From contig JASLMK010000050.1 of NCBI GenBank assembly GCA_030746555.1, positions 1-59,927 of the forward strand: a stretch of 59,927 nt of DNA, written 5' to 3'. The position numbers were made by a program, and so were the translations under genes. Below the pieces are notes generated by a model. That model saw nothing but the letters and a program-made list of their open reading frames with translations. It was not told the origin of the DNA and searched no databases. This document shows positions 1 through 10,607 of the stretch, piece after piece; position 1 is the stretch's first letter, and each line of letters starts with the position of its first letter. Origin of the DNA: Planctomycetota bacterium (GTDB taxonomy: Bacteria; Planctomycetota; UBA1135; GCA-002686595).

Positions 1-1178
<1,178 letters not shown>

Positions 1179-1184
1179 CTCGGT

Positions 1185-1227
1185 CGGGGGGTGCGGTGGT
1201 CGGGTGGTCGGGTGGTCGGGGGGGGGG
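1185..1227 (+). repeat. GTGGTCGG tandem repeat plus ten-G run
   Basis: Three tandem copies of the 8-mer GTGGTCGG (about 1194-1217) run into a run of ten G (1218-1227), and another G run lies at 1185-1191. It lies in the leader of the DUF1800 gene, where the coding strand is C-rich. Such tracts are slippage-prone and can form G-quadruplexes. Confidence 0.8.
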
Positions 1228-1367
1228 ACTATCAGTAGATAATCGGCTCGCCTTCTCCGCAATAGACCTCTTGGGGCCGGATTTCCCGCCTACCGCTTCC
1301 CAAGGGCGCCACCGGGGTCCACCCGCACCCGGGCTCGCCCCGTGACCGGCAGCGCCCCCTCCCGGAG

Positions 1368-3119
1368 CTACATCGACAGGGACCCCTCGCGAAAGCGCGA
1401 GGCGCACAGGAGGACGTTGAGCAGCACCGGCACCCCGCTCGCGGCGATCTCGATCGCCTGCTCGAGGGCTTTGGGCAACTCGTCGGGCCCGCGGACCGCA
1501 ATCCCGCGTCCGCCGAACCCCTCGGCGACGCGCTCGTAGGCCGTCGGCGCGAGGACCGTGCCCACGTCATCACCGAGCAGGCGCACCTGGTCTCTGGCGA
1601 TCTGCGCCCAGGATGCATCGTTGCCGACGACCGCGATCACGCCCAGGCCGTGGCGGGCCATCGTGTCGAGCTCCGCGATGCTGAATCCGCAGGAGCCGTC
1701 GCCCCACAACAGCCAGACCTGAGAACCGCGCGCCGCGGCCGCCGCCACCGCGAAGCCGCCGCCGATGCCCAGGGTCCCGAAGACGCCGGGGTCGAGCCAG
1801 CGCAGAGGCCCACCCGGCCGCAGGACGTAGGCGGCGGTGGCGACGAAGTCCCCTCCGTCACCGATCAAGGTCGCGTCCTCGTCCATCACCTCGCCGATGG
1901 CCTGGAACAGGCGCACGGGGTGGACTCCGGTCTCGTCCCCTTCCGGTTCGCCCGAGGCGACGATCTGCTCGTCCCGCTCGGCGTCCCGCTCGCGCAGAGC
2001 GGAGAGCCAGCCCGCCGCGCCGGCCGCGGGCGCCCTCGGCGCGCGCTCGGCGAGGGCGATCAAGAAGCGCGCCGGATCCGCGTGGACCCCCAGGATGCCG
2101 CGCCGGTTGCGCCGCAGCTCGCCGCGGTCGAGGTTGACCTTGACCAGCGCGCAGCGGCGCGGGATGACCCGGCCGTAGTCCAGGCGGAAGTCCGTCGGGG
2201 AGCCGGCCAGGAGCACGAGATCGGCCTCGCCCAGAGCGCGCCGGCGACCGTGGCGCACCTGGAGCGGATGATCGGCCCCCAGCAGGCCGCGGGCGAGGCC
2301 CGAGAGGTAGACCGGCACGCCGAGCGAGCCGAGGGCGCTTGCGAGCTCGACGGCCTGGGCGGGCCGCTGGAGGACCTGGCTCCCCAAGAGCAGGAGCGGG
2401 CGCTCGGCGGCGGCGAGGAGGCCGGCGGCCCGGGCCAGGGGGCCGTTCGCGACGACCTCCGGCAACCCCGCCCGCCGCGGCGGGGCGCCGGAAGATTCGG
2501 GAGCGAACAAGCGCGCGAGGTGGCGGCGCAGCCACATCGTCTCGACGCGCCCGCGCAGGCTCGTGCGCTTCTCCGCGCCCTTCAAGTACCACTCGCGCAC
2601 CAACGCCTCGGGGTAGAGCACGTCGAGCGGACACTCCAGGAATACGGGCCCCGCCATCGGCTCCGCCGCGCGCCGCAGGGCCTCGTCGGTCAGGCGCACC
2701 AGGTCGCGCCGCCGCGTGACGCGCAGGACGGCCTTGACGTGCGGCGCCATCAGGGCGCGCTGGTCGATGTCCTGCAGCGCGCCCCGGCCCTGGAGCACCG
2801 TGGGCGCCGCGCCGCCGATCACGACCACCGGCGACTGGGCCTGCTGGGCGTTCTTCACCGCCGTCACGGTGTTGGTCACCCCCGGCCCGGCGGTGACCAC
2901 CGCCACGCCCGGCGTCCCCTCCAGCCGCGCGAGGGCGTCCGCGGCGAAGACCGCGCTGGCCTCGTGGCGCACGTCGATGACCCGCAGGCCCGCGCGCCGC
3001 GCGCCGATGAGCACCGGAGCCGTGTGTCCGCCGCAGAGCGTGAACAGGGTGCGGACTCCGTGGGCGGCGAGCGCGCGCGCCAGGAGGGCGCCGCCGTCGG
3101 AGACCGCGGATTCGGGCAT
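1368..3119 (-). CDS. ThDP-dependent lyase, acetolactate synthase-like (ILVBL/HACL2 type)
   Basis: 583 residues, the usual length for the acetolactate synthase superfamily, with three domains: N-terminal pyrimidine-binding, central, and C-terminal ThDP-binding. The catalytic Glu is E53 in [14 protein letters not shown], and the cofactor signature WGDGSCGF lies near residue 475. Segments such as [25 protein letters not shown] and ALQDIDQ resemble the animal ILVBL protein (2-hydroxyacyl-CoA lyase 2) more than biosynthetic IlvB. No small regulatory subunit gene is adjacent. Likely a cytoplasmic 2-hydroxyacyl-CoA lyase or related carboligase; the substrate is not shown. A TATCCT hexamer lies 8 nt before the ATG. 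Confidence 0.88.
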   Translation of the reverse strand: MPESAVSDGGALLARALAAHGVRTLFTLCGGHTAPVLIGARRAGLRVIDVRHEASAVFAADALARLEGTPGVAVVTAGPGVTNTVTAVKNAQQAQSPVVVIGGAAPTVLQGRGALQDIDQRALMAPHVKAVLRVTRRRDLVRLTDEALRRAAEPMAGPVFLECPLDVLYPEALVREWYLKGAEKRTSLRGRVETMWLRRHLARLFAPESSGAPPRRAGLPEVVANGPLARAAGLLAAAERPLLLLGSQVLQRPAQAVELASALGSLGVPVYLSGLARGLLGADHPLQVRHGRRRALGEADLVLLAGSPTDFRLDYGRVIPRRCALVKVNLDRGELRRNRRGILGVHADPARFLIALAERAPRAPAAGAAGWLSALRERDAERDEQIVASGEPEGDETGVHPVRLFQAIGEVMDEDATLIGDGGDFVATAAYVLRPGGPLRWLDPGVFGTLGIGGGFAVAAAAARGSQVWLLWGDGSCGFSIAELDTMARHGLGVIAVVGNDASWAQIARDQVRLLGDDVGTVLAPTAYERVAEGFGGRGIAVRGPDELPKALEQAIEIAASGVPVLLNVLLCASRFREGSLSM

Positions 3120-3127
3120 CGGCAGGG

Positions 3128-3133
3128 AGGATA
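3128..3133 (-). promoter_or_regulatory. possible -10 element (TATCCT), leaderless start
   Basis: TATCCT on the minus strand ends 8 nt before the ATG at 3119. One of a set of similarly placed TANNNT hexamers in this window. Confidence 0.35.
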
Positions 3134-3185
3134 GCGAATCCCCCGCGGTCGTGAAGACGCGGCGCGGGGTGGAGGCGGGCCTGCT

Positions 3186-3245
3186 AGAGGCCGTCGAAGA
3201 CGGCCGGTTGCGAAGTCTGGTGTGCGTGTTCGTGAATCATCCGGG
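3186..3245 (+). repeat. 3'-terminal fragment of the 195-bp structured repeat
   Basis: This 60-bp stretch is essentially identical to the right end of the full copy that follows (3385-3444), including the hairpin GGCCGTC-GAA-GACGGCC and the terminal arm ending in CCGGG. It sits head to tail against the full copy, separated by CTAGT. It is probably the scar of an unequal recombination or a nested insertion. Confidence 0.9.
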
Positions 3246-3250
3246 CTAGT

Positions 3251-3444
3251 CCGGGTGATTCATGAAGACGTGCACCAGACACAGCAACTCGGTTCCTGGT
3301 GGTGCTTTGCGGGTTCTGGCGACGCAGGCGACCCTGAACGGGTCGTCGAGGAAGCCGGGTTCCGCAAAGCGCCGCCAGGGGCCGAGAGGCCGTCGAAGAC
3401 GGCCGGTTGCGAAGTCTGGTGTGCGTGTTCGTGAATCATCCGGG
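3251..3444 (+). repeat. structured dispersed repeat, copy 1
   Basis: 194 bp. The ends form an imperfect inverted repeat of about 31 bp, with left TGATTCATGAAGACGTGCAC against the reverse complement of the right end. Further in, CCTGGTGGTGCTTT can pair with AAAGCGCCGCCAGG, and CGACCC/GGGTCG closes an inner hairpin. The unit is flanked by CTAG on both sides. It lies between divergent genes. Short ORFs across it are not conserved as proteins. It is a MITE-like element or a structured RNA/DNA repeat. Confidence 0.92.
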
Positions 3445-3483
3445 CTAGGATCCTCGCTAGCGGGAGCGAGCCCGCGGGCGTCC

Positions 3484-4320
3484 ATGTCCATCTACGAACA
3501 ACCGCGCACCGTGACGAAGGTGGACGACTGCCTCTTCTACCACTCGATGGACATCCCCGGCTACGGGAACGTCGAGGGCGCCTGGGATCTGCGGAAGACG
3601 GTTGACGCCTACCTCGGCGGCGTGGACGTCGCGGGGAAGCGCGTGCTGGAGATCGGCAAGGCGAGCGGGTTCCTGACGTTCCACATGGAGGGGCGCGGTG
3701 GAACGGTCATCGCCCACGACCTCTCCAGCACCGACGACTGGGACGCGGTGCCCTACGCCCGGCGCAAGGCGCCGACCACGCAGGCCGACGGCGAGCCCGA
3801 TCCCTGCCGGGACTGGAAGGAGTGGCTGAAGTTCCGCCAGTGGGGCATCCGCGTGATCAACAACGGCTTCTGGCTGGCCCACGGGGCCAACGCCTCCAAG
3901 GCCAGGGTGGTGACGAGCAGCGTCTACGAGCTCCCCCTGGAGATCGGCCCCGTCGACCTGACGACCTTCGGGTCGGTGCTCCTGCACCTGCGCGACCCCT
4001 TCCGCGCACTGCAGCGTGCCCTGCGCCACACACGCGAGACCGTCGTGGTGACCGACCTCGCGCCCGAGGACGGGCCGGCGGGGAGCGCCCACGCGCGGTT
4101 CCTCCCCGACCCGACGATCTGCGAGCCCTTCGACACCTGGTGGCGCCTGTCTCCCGAGCTCGTGCAGCGCATGCTGGCCGTGCTCGGCTTCGAGGACTCG
4201 AGCGTGAGCCGGGCGCAGCACTCCCACCAAGGGCGCGGCGTGGAGCTGTACACGGTCGTCGCGCGCCGGACCGTGGACATGGAGGAGTCCACGCACGGTG
4301 TCGACTGGCCCGAGCCCTGA
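3484..4320 (+). CDS. class I SAM-dependent methyltransferase
   Basis: 278 residues. The Rossmann SAM-binding motif I is VLEIGKASGFLTF (residues 54-66), followed by a strand with an acidic end and, further on, VDLTTFGSVLLHLRDPFRAL, typical of small-molecule or tRNA-type class I methyltransferases. The ATG at 3484 is preferred because longer in-frame starts fall inside the repeat. The stop overlaps a possible upstream ATG of the next gene (4320), so it may be cotranscribed with the kinase and phospho-lyase. The methyl acceptor is unknown. Confidence 0.82.
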   Translation: MSIYEQPRTVTKVDDCLFYHSMDIPGYGNVEGAWDLRKTVDAYLGGVDVAGKRVLEIGKASGFLTFHMEGRGGTVIAHDLSSTDDWDAVPYARRKAPTTQADGEPDPCRDWKEWLKFRQWGIRVINNGFWLAHGANASKARVVTSSVYELPLEIGPVDLTTFGSVLLHLRDPFRALQRALRHTRETVVVTDLAPEDGPAGSAHARFLPDPTICEPFDTWWRLSPELVQRMLAVLGFEDSSVSRAQHSHQGRGVELYTVVARRTVDMEESTHGVDWPEP

Positions 4321-4349
4321 TGAGCGGCGGGGGCGCCTCCGTCCCGCCG

Positions 4350-4355
4350 TATGAT
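4350..4355 (+). promoter_or_regulatory. possible -10 element (TATGAT), leaderless start
   Basis: TATGAT ends 6 nt before the ATG at 4362, which favours that start for the kinase over the ATG at 4320 that overlaps the upstream stop. No convincing -35 is visible. Confidence 0.35.
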
Positions 4356-4361
4356 CCGGCG

Positions 4362-5399
4362 ATGGAGACGCCGACCTCGCCGCGGGCTCGCTTCAGCGCC
4401 GCCGACGCCGAGCGGCTGGCCGAAGGCGTGTTCGGCAAGGCCGCCCGCGCGTCGGAGATCGAGAGCTACGACGATCGCAACTTCGTCCTGACCGAGGAGA
4501 CGGGAGCGCGGTTCGTGCTGAAGGTCACCAGGCCCGGGGAGCGGCGCGAGCTCCTCGAAGCCCAGAACGCCTGCCTGGCTCACCTCGCCTCGGCACGAGT
4601 CCCGGCGCCGCGCGTCGTGGCGACCGAAGACGGTCGCACGCTCGTCGAGGTCAGCGACGCCGACGGCCGCGCCGTCTGCGCGCGCCTGCTGAGTTGGGTC
4701 CGCGGCGACCGACTCGCGGACCTGCCGCGCCCGCCCGCCCTGCTCACCGACCTCGGACGCTTCGTGGGTGATCTCGACCGCGCCCTGGCGAGCTTCGACC
4801 ATCCCGGACTGGAACGCGACTTCGACTGGGAGCTCGCCCACGCCCCGAGGATGCGGGCGCACCTGGCCGCGGTGGCCGACGATCGCCGTCGCGAGCGCGT
4901 CGCCGACTGGATGGAGCGCATCGAGAACGAGGCCCTGGGCCCGCTGGCGGGCATGAGGCGCGGCGCGGTCCACAACGATCCCAACGGGCACAACCTGCTG
5001 GTCGAGGATCCCGCGGTGCCGCGGGTGACGGGGATCATCGACTTCGGCGACCTGTTGAAGACCGCCGTCGTGAGCGACCTCGCCATCGCCATGGCCTACG
5101 TGCTCGCGAGCGACGCCGACGTCTTCGCACCGGCGCGCTGTGTCCTGCGCGGGTACCTCCCGCGCTTCGCCCTCGAAGCGCGGGAGGTCGCCCTCCTGCC
5201 GTTGCTGGCGATCGCGCGCCTGTGCACGAGCGTCGTCTCCTCGGCACGAGGCTCGCGGCTCGATCCGACCAACGAGTACATCCGCATCAGCGAGCCCCAG
5301 GCCTGGGGCGCCCTCGACCGCCTGGAGAACGATCACGTCGCGCGCGCCGCCGAGGACTTCCTCGCGATCCACGAGGCTCACGAAGCGGGAGATCGATGA
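4362..5399 (+). CDS. APH-family kinase, hydroxylysine kinase-like
   Basis: 345 residues with the aminoglycoside phosphotransferase/choline-kinase fold. Seen: ATP-binding Lys in FVLKV (K54), catalytic loop HNDPNGHN with D206 and N211, and metal-binding IIDFGD (D227). The following overlapping gene (ATGA) encodes a class III phospho-lyase of the ETNPPL/PHYKPL type. In animals, hydroxylysine kinase and 5-phosphohydroxylysine phospho-lyase act in sequence, so phosphorylation of 5-hydroxylysine or a similar amino alcohol is the best inference. An alternative start at 4320 would add 14 residues. An antibiotic-resistance role is unlikely from this context. Confidence 0.83.
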   Translation: METPTSPRARFSAADAERLAEGVFGKAARASEIESYDDRNFVLTEETGARFVLKVTRPGERRELLEAQNACLAHLASARVPAPRVVATEDGRTLVEVSDADGRAVCARLLSWVRGDRLADLPRPPALLTDLGRFVGDLDRALASFDHPGLERDFDWELAHAPRMRAHLAAVADDRRRERVADWMERIENEALGPLAGMRRGAVHNDPNGHNLLVEDPAVPRVTGIIDFGDLLKTAVVSDLAIAMAYVLASDADVFAPARCVLRGYLPRFALEAREVALLPLLAIARLCTSVVSSARGSRLDPTNEYIRISEPQAWGALDRLENDHVARAAEDFLAIHEAHEAGDR

Positions 5400-6679
5400 C
5401 CTCCGGCGACCTCGCCGCGCGGCGCGCACGCCACCTTGCCCCGTCCTTGGGGCTCTCCTACGCCGATCCCCTGGAGATCGTGCGCGGCGAGGGCGCTTGG
5501 CTCTACGACGCCAAGGGCGACGCCTACCTCGACTGCGTGAACAACGTCTGCCACGTCGGCCACTGCCACCCGACGGTCGTCGCCGCCGCGGCCGAACAGA
5601 TGGCCGTGTTGAACACGAACACGCGCTACCTCCACGAGAACGCCGTGCGCCTCGCTGAGCGCCTCTGCGGGCTCCTCCCCGACCCCCTGAGCGTTTGCTT
5701 CTTCGTCTGCTCGGGGAGCGAGGCCAACGAGCTCGCCCTGCGCCTGGCGCGCACGGCCACCGGGAGGCACGACGTGGCGGTCGTCGACGGCGCCTACCAC
5801 GGCAACACCAGCTCCCTGATCGAGCTCAGCCCCTACAAGTTCAACGGTCGGGGCGGGCGGGGTCGTGCCGACCACGTGCACGTCGTCCCCACGCCCGATC
5901 CCTTTCGCTCCCGGGTGCACCCTCTCGGAGCGGCCTTCGCCTGCGACCCGCAGCGGGTCACCGACGCCGCCCGCGAGGCCGAGCCCAACGGAGGCCTGGC
6001 CGCGCTGTTCTGCGAGTCCCTCCTGGGGTGCGCGGGCCAAGTCGTGCTCCCCCCCGCCTACCTCGCGGCTGCCTTCGAGCACGCCCGCGCCGCCGGCGCG
6101 CTTTGCGTGGCCGACGAGGTCCAGGTGGGCTTCGGCCGCGTCGGCAGCCACTTCTGGGGCTTCGAGACCCAACGGGCCGTGCCCGACATCGTCACCCTGG
6201 GCAAGCCGATGGGAAACGGCCATCCCCTGGCGGCGGTGGTCACGACACCGGCCGTCGCCGCGGCCTTCGCCAACGGGATGGAGTACTTCAATACCTTCGG
6301 CGGGAATCCCGTCTCCTGCGCCGTCGGGTCGGCGGTCCTGGACGTGATCGAGAGCGAGGGCCTGCAGCGGCGGGCGTCCGAGGTGGGCGCGTTGCTCCTG
6401 GAGCGCCTGGGCGGCCTGGAGGCGACGGCGCCCCTGATCGGCGACGTGCGAGGCCTCGGGCTGTTCATCGGCGTCGAGCTCGTGCTCGACCGCACGACCC
6501 TGGAGCCCGCGGCGGCGGAGGCGACGAGGGTGGTCGAGGCCATGAAGGACCGGGGCGTCCTCCTCAGCACCGACGGACCCGGGCACAACGTGATCAAGAT
6601 CAAGCCGCCCCTGGCGTTCGGGCCCGCCGAGGCCGAGCGCGTGGCCGCTGAGCTGGCCACCGTGCTGGCAGGGCTCTGA
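5396..6679 (+). CDS. class III PLP enzyme, phospho-lyase-like (ETNPPL/PHYKPL type)
   Basis: 427 residues, fold-type I aminotransferase class III. The PLP lysine is K270 in [11 protein letters not shown] and the pyridine-nitrogen Asp is D240 in [11 protein letters not shown]. Segments [22 protein letters not shown] and [17 protein letters not shown] match ethanolamine-phosphate or phosphohydroxylysine phospho-lyases, which eliminate phosphate and ammonia rather than transaminate. The ATG at 5396 overlaps the kinase stop by four bases, indicating translational coupling. Together the two enzymes probably degrade a phosphorylated amino alcohol such as phosphoethanolamine or hydroxylysine. Confidence 0.88.
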   Translation: MTSGDLAARRARHLAPSLGLSYADPLEIVRGEGAWLYDAKGDAYLDCVNNVCHVGHCHPTVVAAAAEQMAVLNTNTRYLHENAVRLAERLCGLLPDPLSVCFFVCSGSEANELALRLARTATGRHDVAVVDGAYHGNTSSLIELSPYKFNGRGGRGRADHVHVVPTPDPFRSRVHPLGAAFACDPQRVTDAAREAEPNGGLAALFCESLLGCAGQVVLPPAYLAAAFEHARAAGALCVADEVQVGFGRVGSHFWGFETQRAVPDIVTLGKPMGNGHPLAAVVTTPAVAAAFANGMEYFNTFGGNPVSCAVGSAVLDVIESEGLQRRASEVGALLLERLGGLEATAPLIGDVRGLGLFIGVELVLDRTTLEPAAAEATRVVEAMKDRGVLLSTDGPGHNVIKIKPPLAFGPAEAERVAAELATVLAGL

Positions 6680-6795
6680 ATCGCCCTCCGCCGTTCCCCC
6701 TGGCGGGAAAACCCCAGAAAACCGGGCGGTTGGTGGCCGGAGAGAGAAGCGTTCGAATCCCGTCGTGGGGGGAGGAAACGGCCTCGTCGGAGGTC

Positions 6796-6801
6796 TACCT
6801 T
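6796..6801 (+). promoter_or_regulatory. possible -10 element (TACCTT), leaderless start
   Basis: TACCTT ends 10 nt before the ATG at 6812. The region 6680-6811 otherwise shows only a weak CCGCC/GGCGG hairpin. Confidence 0.3.
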
Positions 6802-6811
6802 CTGCTCCCCG

Positions 6812-7456
6812 ATGACCCTCCTCCACGCCTGCCCCGCCACGGAGCGCCGCCACGCGATGGTGGAGTTCCAGCTCCGCGCCCGCGGCATCGAGGACCCCGG
6901 CGTCCTGGCTGCCATGGGCAGCGTCGAGCGGGAGCTGTTCGTGCCCTCCGCGTTGCGGGCGCGGGCCTACGATGACGAGCCCCTGCCGATCGGGTTCGGC
7001 CAGACGATCTCCCAGCCCTACGTGGTCGCCCTGATGGTCGAGGCCCTCGAGCTGTCCGGGGACCACCGCGTGCTCGAGATCGGCACCGGATCGGGGTACG
7101 CGGCCGCGGTCAAGAGCATGGTCGCGGCTGAGGTCTGGTCGGTCGAGCGCAACGAGCTGCTCGCGGCCCGGGCGCGGTCAACCCTGGACAGGCTGCGCCA
7201 CGACAACGTCCGCATCCGGAGCGGCGACGGCGCGTGCGGCTGGCCGGGCGAGACGCAGTTCGACGCGATCAGCATCGCCGCCGCCACCGGATCGGTGCCC
7301 GCGGCCCTGCTCGAGCACCTCGCTCCCGCCGGCCGCATGGTCCTGCCGCTGGGTGACCCCCACGGCGACCAGAAGCTCGTCCTGGTGACCCGCGAGGGGA
7401 CGGACTACCGCGAGGAGGAGCTCACCGACGTGCGCTTCGTCCCGCTGGTGGGCTGA
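6812..7456 (+). CDS. pcm: protein-L-isoaspartate O-methyltransferase
   Basis: 214 residues, the normal length for PCMT. Seen: family motif [16 protein letters not shown] upstream of SAM motif [14 protein letters not shown], and the late motif GRMVLPLG. The enzyme methylates isoaspartyl residues to start repair of damaged proteins in the cytoplasm. Two in-frame ATGs exist (6812 and 6857); the first is kept because a TANNNT hexamer lies just before it. It stands alone between the phospho-lyase and a secreted FG-GAP gene. Confidence 0.93.
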   Translation: MTLLHACPATERRHAMVEFQLRARGIEDPGVLAAMGSVERELFVPSALRARAYDDEPLPIGFGQTISQPYVVALMVEALELSGDHRVLEIGTGSGYAAAVKSMVAAEVWSVERNELLAARARSTLDRLRHDNVRIRSGDGACGWPGETQFDAISIAAATGSVPAALLEHLAPAGRMVLPLGDPHGDQKLVLVTREGTDYREEELTDVRFVPLVG

Positions 7457-7550
7457 TCGGTGCGTCCGGGAGCGGCCGCGAACGGCGGCCTCCCCCCGCT
7501 CGCGGGCCGGGAGGGTACGATGAGGCAGACCCCTGACCCCGGAGGACCTC

Positions 7551-9272
7551 ATGGCCCGATTCCCCGTTTCTCTCGTTCTTGCCCTCTCCATCTCGGCGGT
7601 CCCCGCCGCCGCCCAGTTCCCCGCCTTCACGCTCAGCGGTGACGACGTGGGCGACTTCCACGGCTACGCCGTGGGTGACGCCGGAGACGTCAACAGCGAC
7701 GGCTTCGAGGACTTCGTCATCGGCGCTCCCAAGGACGACAACACCGGCAACAGCGCCGGCAGCGTGCGCATCCACTCCGGTGCTGACGGGTCCGTGCTCT
7801 ACATGATCGACGGCGGAGGCACCGACCAGCTCGGCACGGCGGTTGGCGGGGCGGGCGACGTGAACAACGACGGCTTCGCGGACGTCATCGCGGGCGGCCC
7901 CTGGCACCTGGGCATCGGCCCGATCCAGGGCACGATCTCGGTCATCTCCGGCGCCGACGGCTCGGTCCTCTATCAGATCGAGGGGCCCAACACCTTCTCG
8001 TTCTTCGGCGGCGCGGTCGACGGCGCCGGCGACTTGGACAACGACGGTTTCGACGAGTTCATCGTGGGCGCCTCCAACGACGACGGCAACGGCTCCGACT
8101 CGGGGCTGGTGTACGTCTACGGCGGGATCGACGGCGCGCTGATCTACATGCACAGCGGCGACGGCATCGGCGACCAGATGGGCTCATGCGTGGCGGGCCT
8201 GGGCGACGTCAACAACGACGGCGTCCCCGACTACGGCGGCGGCGCTCCCCTAGACGACAACAACGGCAACAACTCCGGCAGCGCCCAGGTCTGGTCGGGG
8301 ATCGACGGCTCGGTGCTGTACGCGTTCAACGGAAACGGGGCCGACCACCAGTTCGGCAAGAGCATGGCCGCCCTCGGCGACGTGAACGGCGACGCCCACG
8401 CGGACTTCATCGTCGGGGAGTGGCACGATGCCCTGATCGGCCACCACGCCGGCAGCGTCACCGTGTTCTCGGGCATCGACGGCTCGGTGATCCGCCAGCA
8501 CTTCGGCCAGAACGCCGACGAGGAGTTCGGGCAATCGGTGGCCGGTATCGGCGACTACAACGGAGACGGCATCGGCGACTACGCAGTCGGTGCACCCGGA
8601 GGGGGAGCCAGCGGAGAGGTCCTCCTCTACTCCGGCGCTGACGGCTCGCAGATCGGAAGCGCCGGCGGCACCGTCGCCGGAGCGGAGTTCGGCGCCGCCC
8701 TGGCAGGAGGCATGGACGTCAACAACGACGGCCTGGGTGAGTTCATCGTGGGCGCGCACCTGACCCAGAACGCCACGGGCGAGGCCACGGTCTTCTCGAG
8801 CATCAGCCTCTTGGGCACGGCGTATTGCTTCGGAGACGGGAGCGCGACGGCCTGCCCCTGCGGCAACAACGGCCCGCCCGGCGTCGGCTGCGGCAACTCC
8901 ACCGGCGGCGGCGCGGGACTGGTTGCCGGCGGCTCGACCTCGGTCTCGGCGGACAACATCGAGTTCGACGCCTCGGGACTCCTGCCCGGCCAACCGGCGC
9001 TCCTCTTCTCGGGAATGAACGCGGTCAACAACGGCCAGGGCGTGGCCTTCGGTGACGGCCTGCGCTGCGCGGGCGGCACCGTCAAGCGCCTGGGCGTGCG
9101 CGTCCCCGACTCGGCGGGCGACGCGAGCTGGGGACCCGGTCTCGCGCCGCTGGGCGAGTGGGGCCCGGGCGACGTGCGACGCTTCCAGTGCTGGTACCGC
9201 GACCCCAACGGCAGCCCCTGCGGGTCGAACTTCAACCTGAGCCACGGCTACGAGGTCACGTTCACCCCGTGA
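7551..9272 (+). CDS. secreted FG-GAP (integrin-alpha-like) repeat protein with shared C-terminal module
   Basis: 573 residues. Residues 1-22 are a signal peptide (cleavage near AAAQF). Residues 23-420 contain about seven FG-GAP/VCBS blades with calcium-type loops such as GDVNSDGFEDFVIGAP and DVNNDGFADVI. The last 150 residues form a module that recurs in other secreted proteins of this window (PGQPALLF, FQCWYRDPNG, FNLSHGYEVTF). A good ribosome binding site, GGAGG, precedes the ATG by 5 nt. Probably a surface or matrix protein; ligand unknown. The end overlaps the convergent B3/4-domain gene by 11 bp. Confidence 0.88.
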   Translation: MARFPVSLVLALSISAVPAAAQFPAFTLSGDDVGDFHGYAVGDAGDVNSDGFEDFVIGAPKDDNTGNSAGSVRIHSGADGSVLYMIDGGGTDQLGTAVGGAGDVNNDGFADVIAGGPWHLGIGPIQGTISVISGADGSVLYQIEGPNTFSFFGGAVDGAGDLDNDGFDEFIVGASNDDGNGSDSGLVYVYGGIDGALIYMHSGDGIGDQMGSCVAGLGDVNNDGVPDYGGGAPLDDNNGNNSGSAQVWSGIDGSVLYAFNGNGADHQFGKSMAALGDVNGDAHADFIVGEWHDALIGHHAGSVTVFSGIDGSVIRQHFGQNADEEFGQSVAGIGDYNGDGIGDYAVGAPGGGASGEVLLYSGADGSQIGSAGGTVAGAEFGAALAGGMDVNNDGLGEFIVGAHLTQNATGEATVFSSISLLGTAYCFGDGSATACPCGNNGPPGVGCGNSTGGGAGLVAGGSTSVSADNIEFDASGLLPGQPALLFSGMNAVNNGQGVAFGDGLRCAGGTVKRLGVRVPDSAGDASWGPGLAPLGEWGPGDVRRFQCWYRDPNGSPCGSNFNLSHGYEVTFTP

Positions 9273-9897
9273 GCTGGGCGGCGTCGCACTGCGCGCCCGC
9301 GCGGGCGAGCAGGGAGCGATACCATTCGACGGCGCGGTCGACGCGCTCGGATTGCGAGCTCGGGCCCCAGACCAAGCTCAGGGTCCGTGAGGTGGCCGGC
9401 CCGGTCTTCGTGCGCTGGGAGTCCTTCACGGCGTTGGCGCAGGGGCCGAGCGTGTCGTGCAGGCAGAGCAGGCCGCCGAGCCGGATCTGCTGCCCCGAGG
9501 CGTTGAAGACGAAGGCGCTGTCGGGTGCCGCGATCGCGACGCGCAAGGGCGGCTCCACGCGGTCGAGGTCCACGACGCTGATCGGCAGGCCGCTGTGGAG
9601 GCTGACGACGTTGCAGGCGTCCACGGCGAGGTTGATCGAGTCCAGCACCCCTTCCCCCGCCGCCCGCACCAGGTACTCCGACGCAGGCTTGCCGCGGCCG
9701 GTCGGCTTGTAGCCGCCGTGGCGCAACAGGTCCCGCACCGCCTTGCGGCAGTCCTCGCTGCGCTCCAGGGGTGCATCGGCCTCGGCCCCCAGCAAACCGT
9801 TCAACCACTCGGGCGTGGGGCACTCGGCGAGGGAGACGCCGAAGTCCGTCACGAACGCGCCCAGGTGCAGCAGCGGGTGGGGGTCGACGGCGAGCAC
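9262..9897 (-). CDS. B3/4 (tRNA synthetase editing-type) domain protein
   Basis: 211 residues. The segment GGYKPTGRGKPASEYLVRAA followed by DACNVVSLHSGLP, FNASGQQI and NAVKDSQRTKT matches the free-standing B3/4 domain related to the editing domain of phenylalanyl-tRNA synthetase beta subunits. Members are proposed to hydrolyse mischarged tRNA or bind amino acids; this is family knowledge only. The start is GTG at 9897; no ATG fits the N-terminus better. The GNAT gene lies 18 bp upstream on the same strand and may be cotranscribed. Confidence 0.83.
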   Translation of the reverse strand: MLAVDPHPLLHLGAFVTDFGVSLAECPTPEWLNGLLGAEADAPLERSEDCRKAVRDLLRHGGYKPTGRGKPASEYLVRAAGEGVLDSINLAVDACNVVSLHSGLPISVVDLDRVEPPLRVAIAAPDSAFVFNASGQQIRLGGLLCLHDTLGPCANAVKDSQRTKTGPATSRTLSLVWGPSSQSERVDRAVEWYRSLLARAGAQCDAAQLTG

Positions 9898-9915
9898 GAG
9901 GAGTCCGGCGCCGCC

Positions 9916-10557
9916 TCAGATCAGGCGCCCGCCGATGACGTCGAAGGCATCGAGCACCGCCGAGGCGCACGGGCTCGCAGCGTAGTCCTCGGCCAGGAGC
10001 GACCAGGTCTGCTTGTCCTTGCGGACACCGCCCGGCCAGGGCAGGCGCGCGCGCAGCACGCCCTCGGAGGTGAACCCGAGCTTGCGGGGCACCGCCGCAC
10101 TGCGCTCGTTGGCGGGGTCGCAGCTGATCTCGACGAACTCGACCCGCTCGAGCTCGATCGCCACGCGCGTCATCGCCGCCGCGGCCTCGGTCGCGAACCC
10201 CTCCCCGATCCGGTCCACACGCACCCAGTAGCCCATCTCCAGGCCGCCCGGGCCGCAGCGCGGGTGCAGGCCGCAGCCGCCGACGAGCTCCTCCGAGGAG
10301 CGTTCGAACAACCCGTAGACGAAGTCTTCACCGAGGTCGAAGCGCCCGCGGAACCCGCGGATGAGCTGCACCTTCTGAGAGATGTCCTGGGGTTCGTCGG
10401 CCGCCCAGGGCATCCAGGGCAGGAGATGCTCCCGGCTCTGGGCGACGGCGGAGTGCAGTCGCTCGGCGTCCTCGGGCTGATAGCAGCGCAAGGTCAGGCG
10501 CTCGGTCTCCACGCGATAGGCGGGAGACGGATCGCGGTCGGGACCGGGCGGCACCAT
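9916..10557 (-). CDS. GNAT acetyltransferase, RimJ/RimL type
   Basis: 213 residues. N-terminal TERLTLRCYQPEDAERLHSAV, central GGCGLHPRC and LEMGYWVRVDRIGEGFATEA, and C-terminal NERSAAVPRKLGFTSEG reproduce the order of motifs of the RimJ/RimL acyltransferase group that acetylates protein N-termini or small amines using acetyl-CoA. The ATG at 10557 is chosen; the frame stays open upstream into the neighbouring gene, but a TACGAT hexamer 9 nt before this ATG supports it. Substrate unknown. The B3/4 gene follows after 18 bp. Confidence 0.85.
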   Translation of the reverse strand: MVPPGPDRDPSPAYRVETERLTLRCYQPEDAERLHSAVAQSREHLLPWMPWAADEPQDISQKVQLIRGFRGRFDLGEDFVYGLFERSSEELVGGCGLHPRCGPGGLEMGYWVRVDRIGEGFATEAAAAMTRVAIELERVEFVEISCDPANERSAAVPRKLGFTSEGVLRARLPWPGGVRKDKQTWSLLAEDYAASPCASAVLDAFDVIGGRLI

Positions 10558-10566
10558 GGCGGCGCC

Positions 10567-10572
10567 ATCGTA
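10567..10572 (-). promoter_or_regulatory. possible -10 element (TACGAT), leaderless start
   Basis: TACGAT on the minus strand ends 9 nt before the ATG at 10557, in the gap downstream of the secreted-protein gene. Confidence 0.35.
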
Positions 10573-10607
10573 GCTCGCCCTGCGCGCCCTGCGTAGGGCG
10601 TCGGGAC

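Noticed and set aside
1650..3134. Long antisense ORFs opposite real genes (also 3924-5429, 5378-7066, 39313-42327 and others)
   Set aside because: They have Arg/Gly/Ala/His-rich composition, no domains, and mirror the high-GC third positions of the true genes.
3222..3434. Similar 68-70 codon ORFs across repeat copies 1 and 3
   Set aside because: They start outside the element, shift frame between copies and are absent from copy 2; they reflect repeat similarity, not a gene.
6684..6705. Weak hairpin CCGCC/GGCGG followed by AAAA after the phospho-lyase
   Set aside because: The stem is only 5 bp with a 9-nt loop and no T-run on the transcribed strand.
6751..6764. tRNA-like T-loop sequence GTTCGAATCCCG
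   Set aside because: The flanking bases do not form a T-stem and no acceptor or anticodon arm can be built around it.
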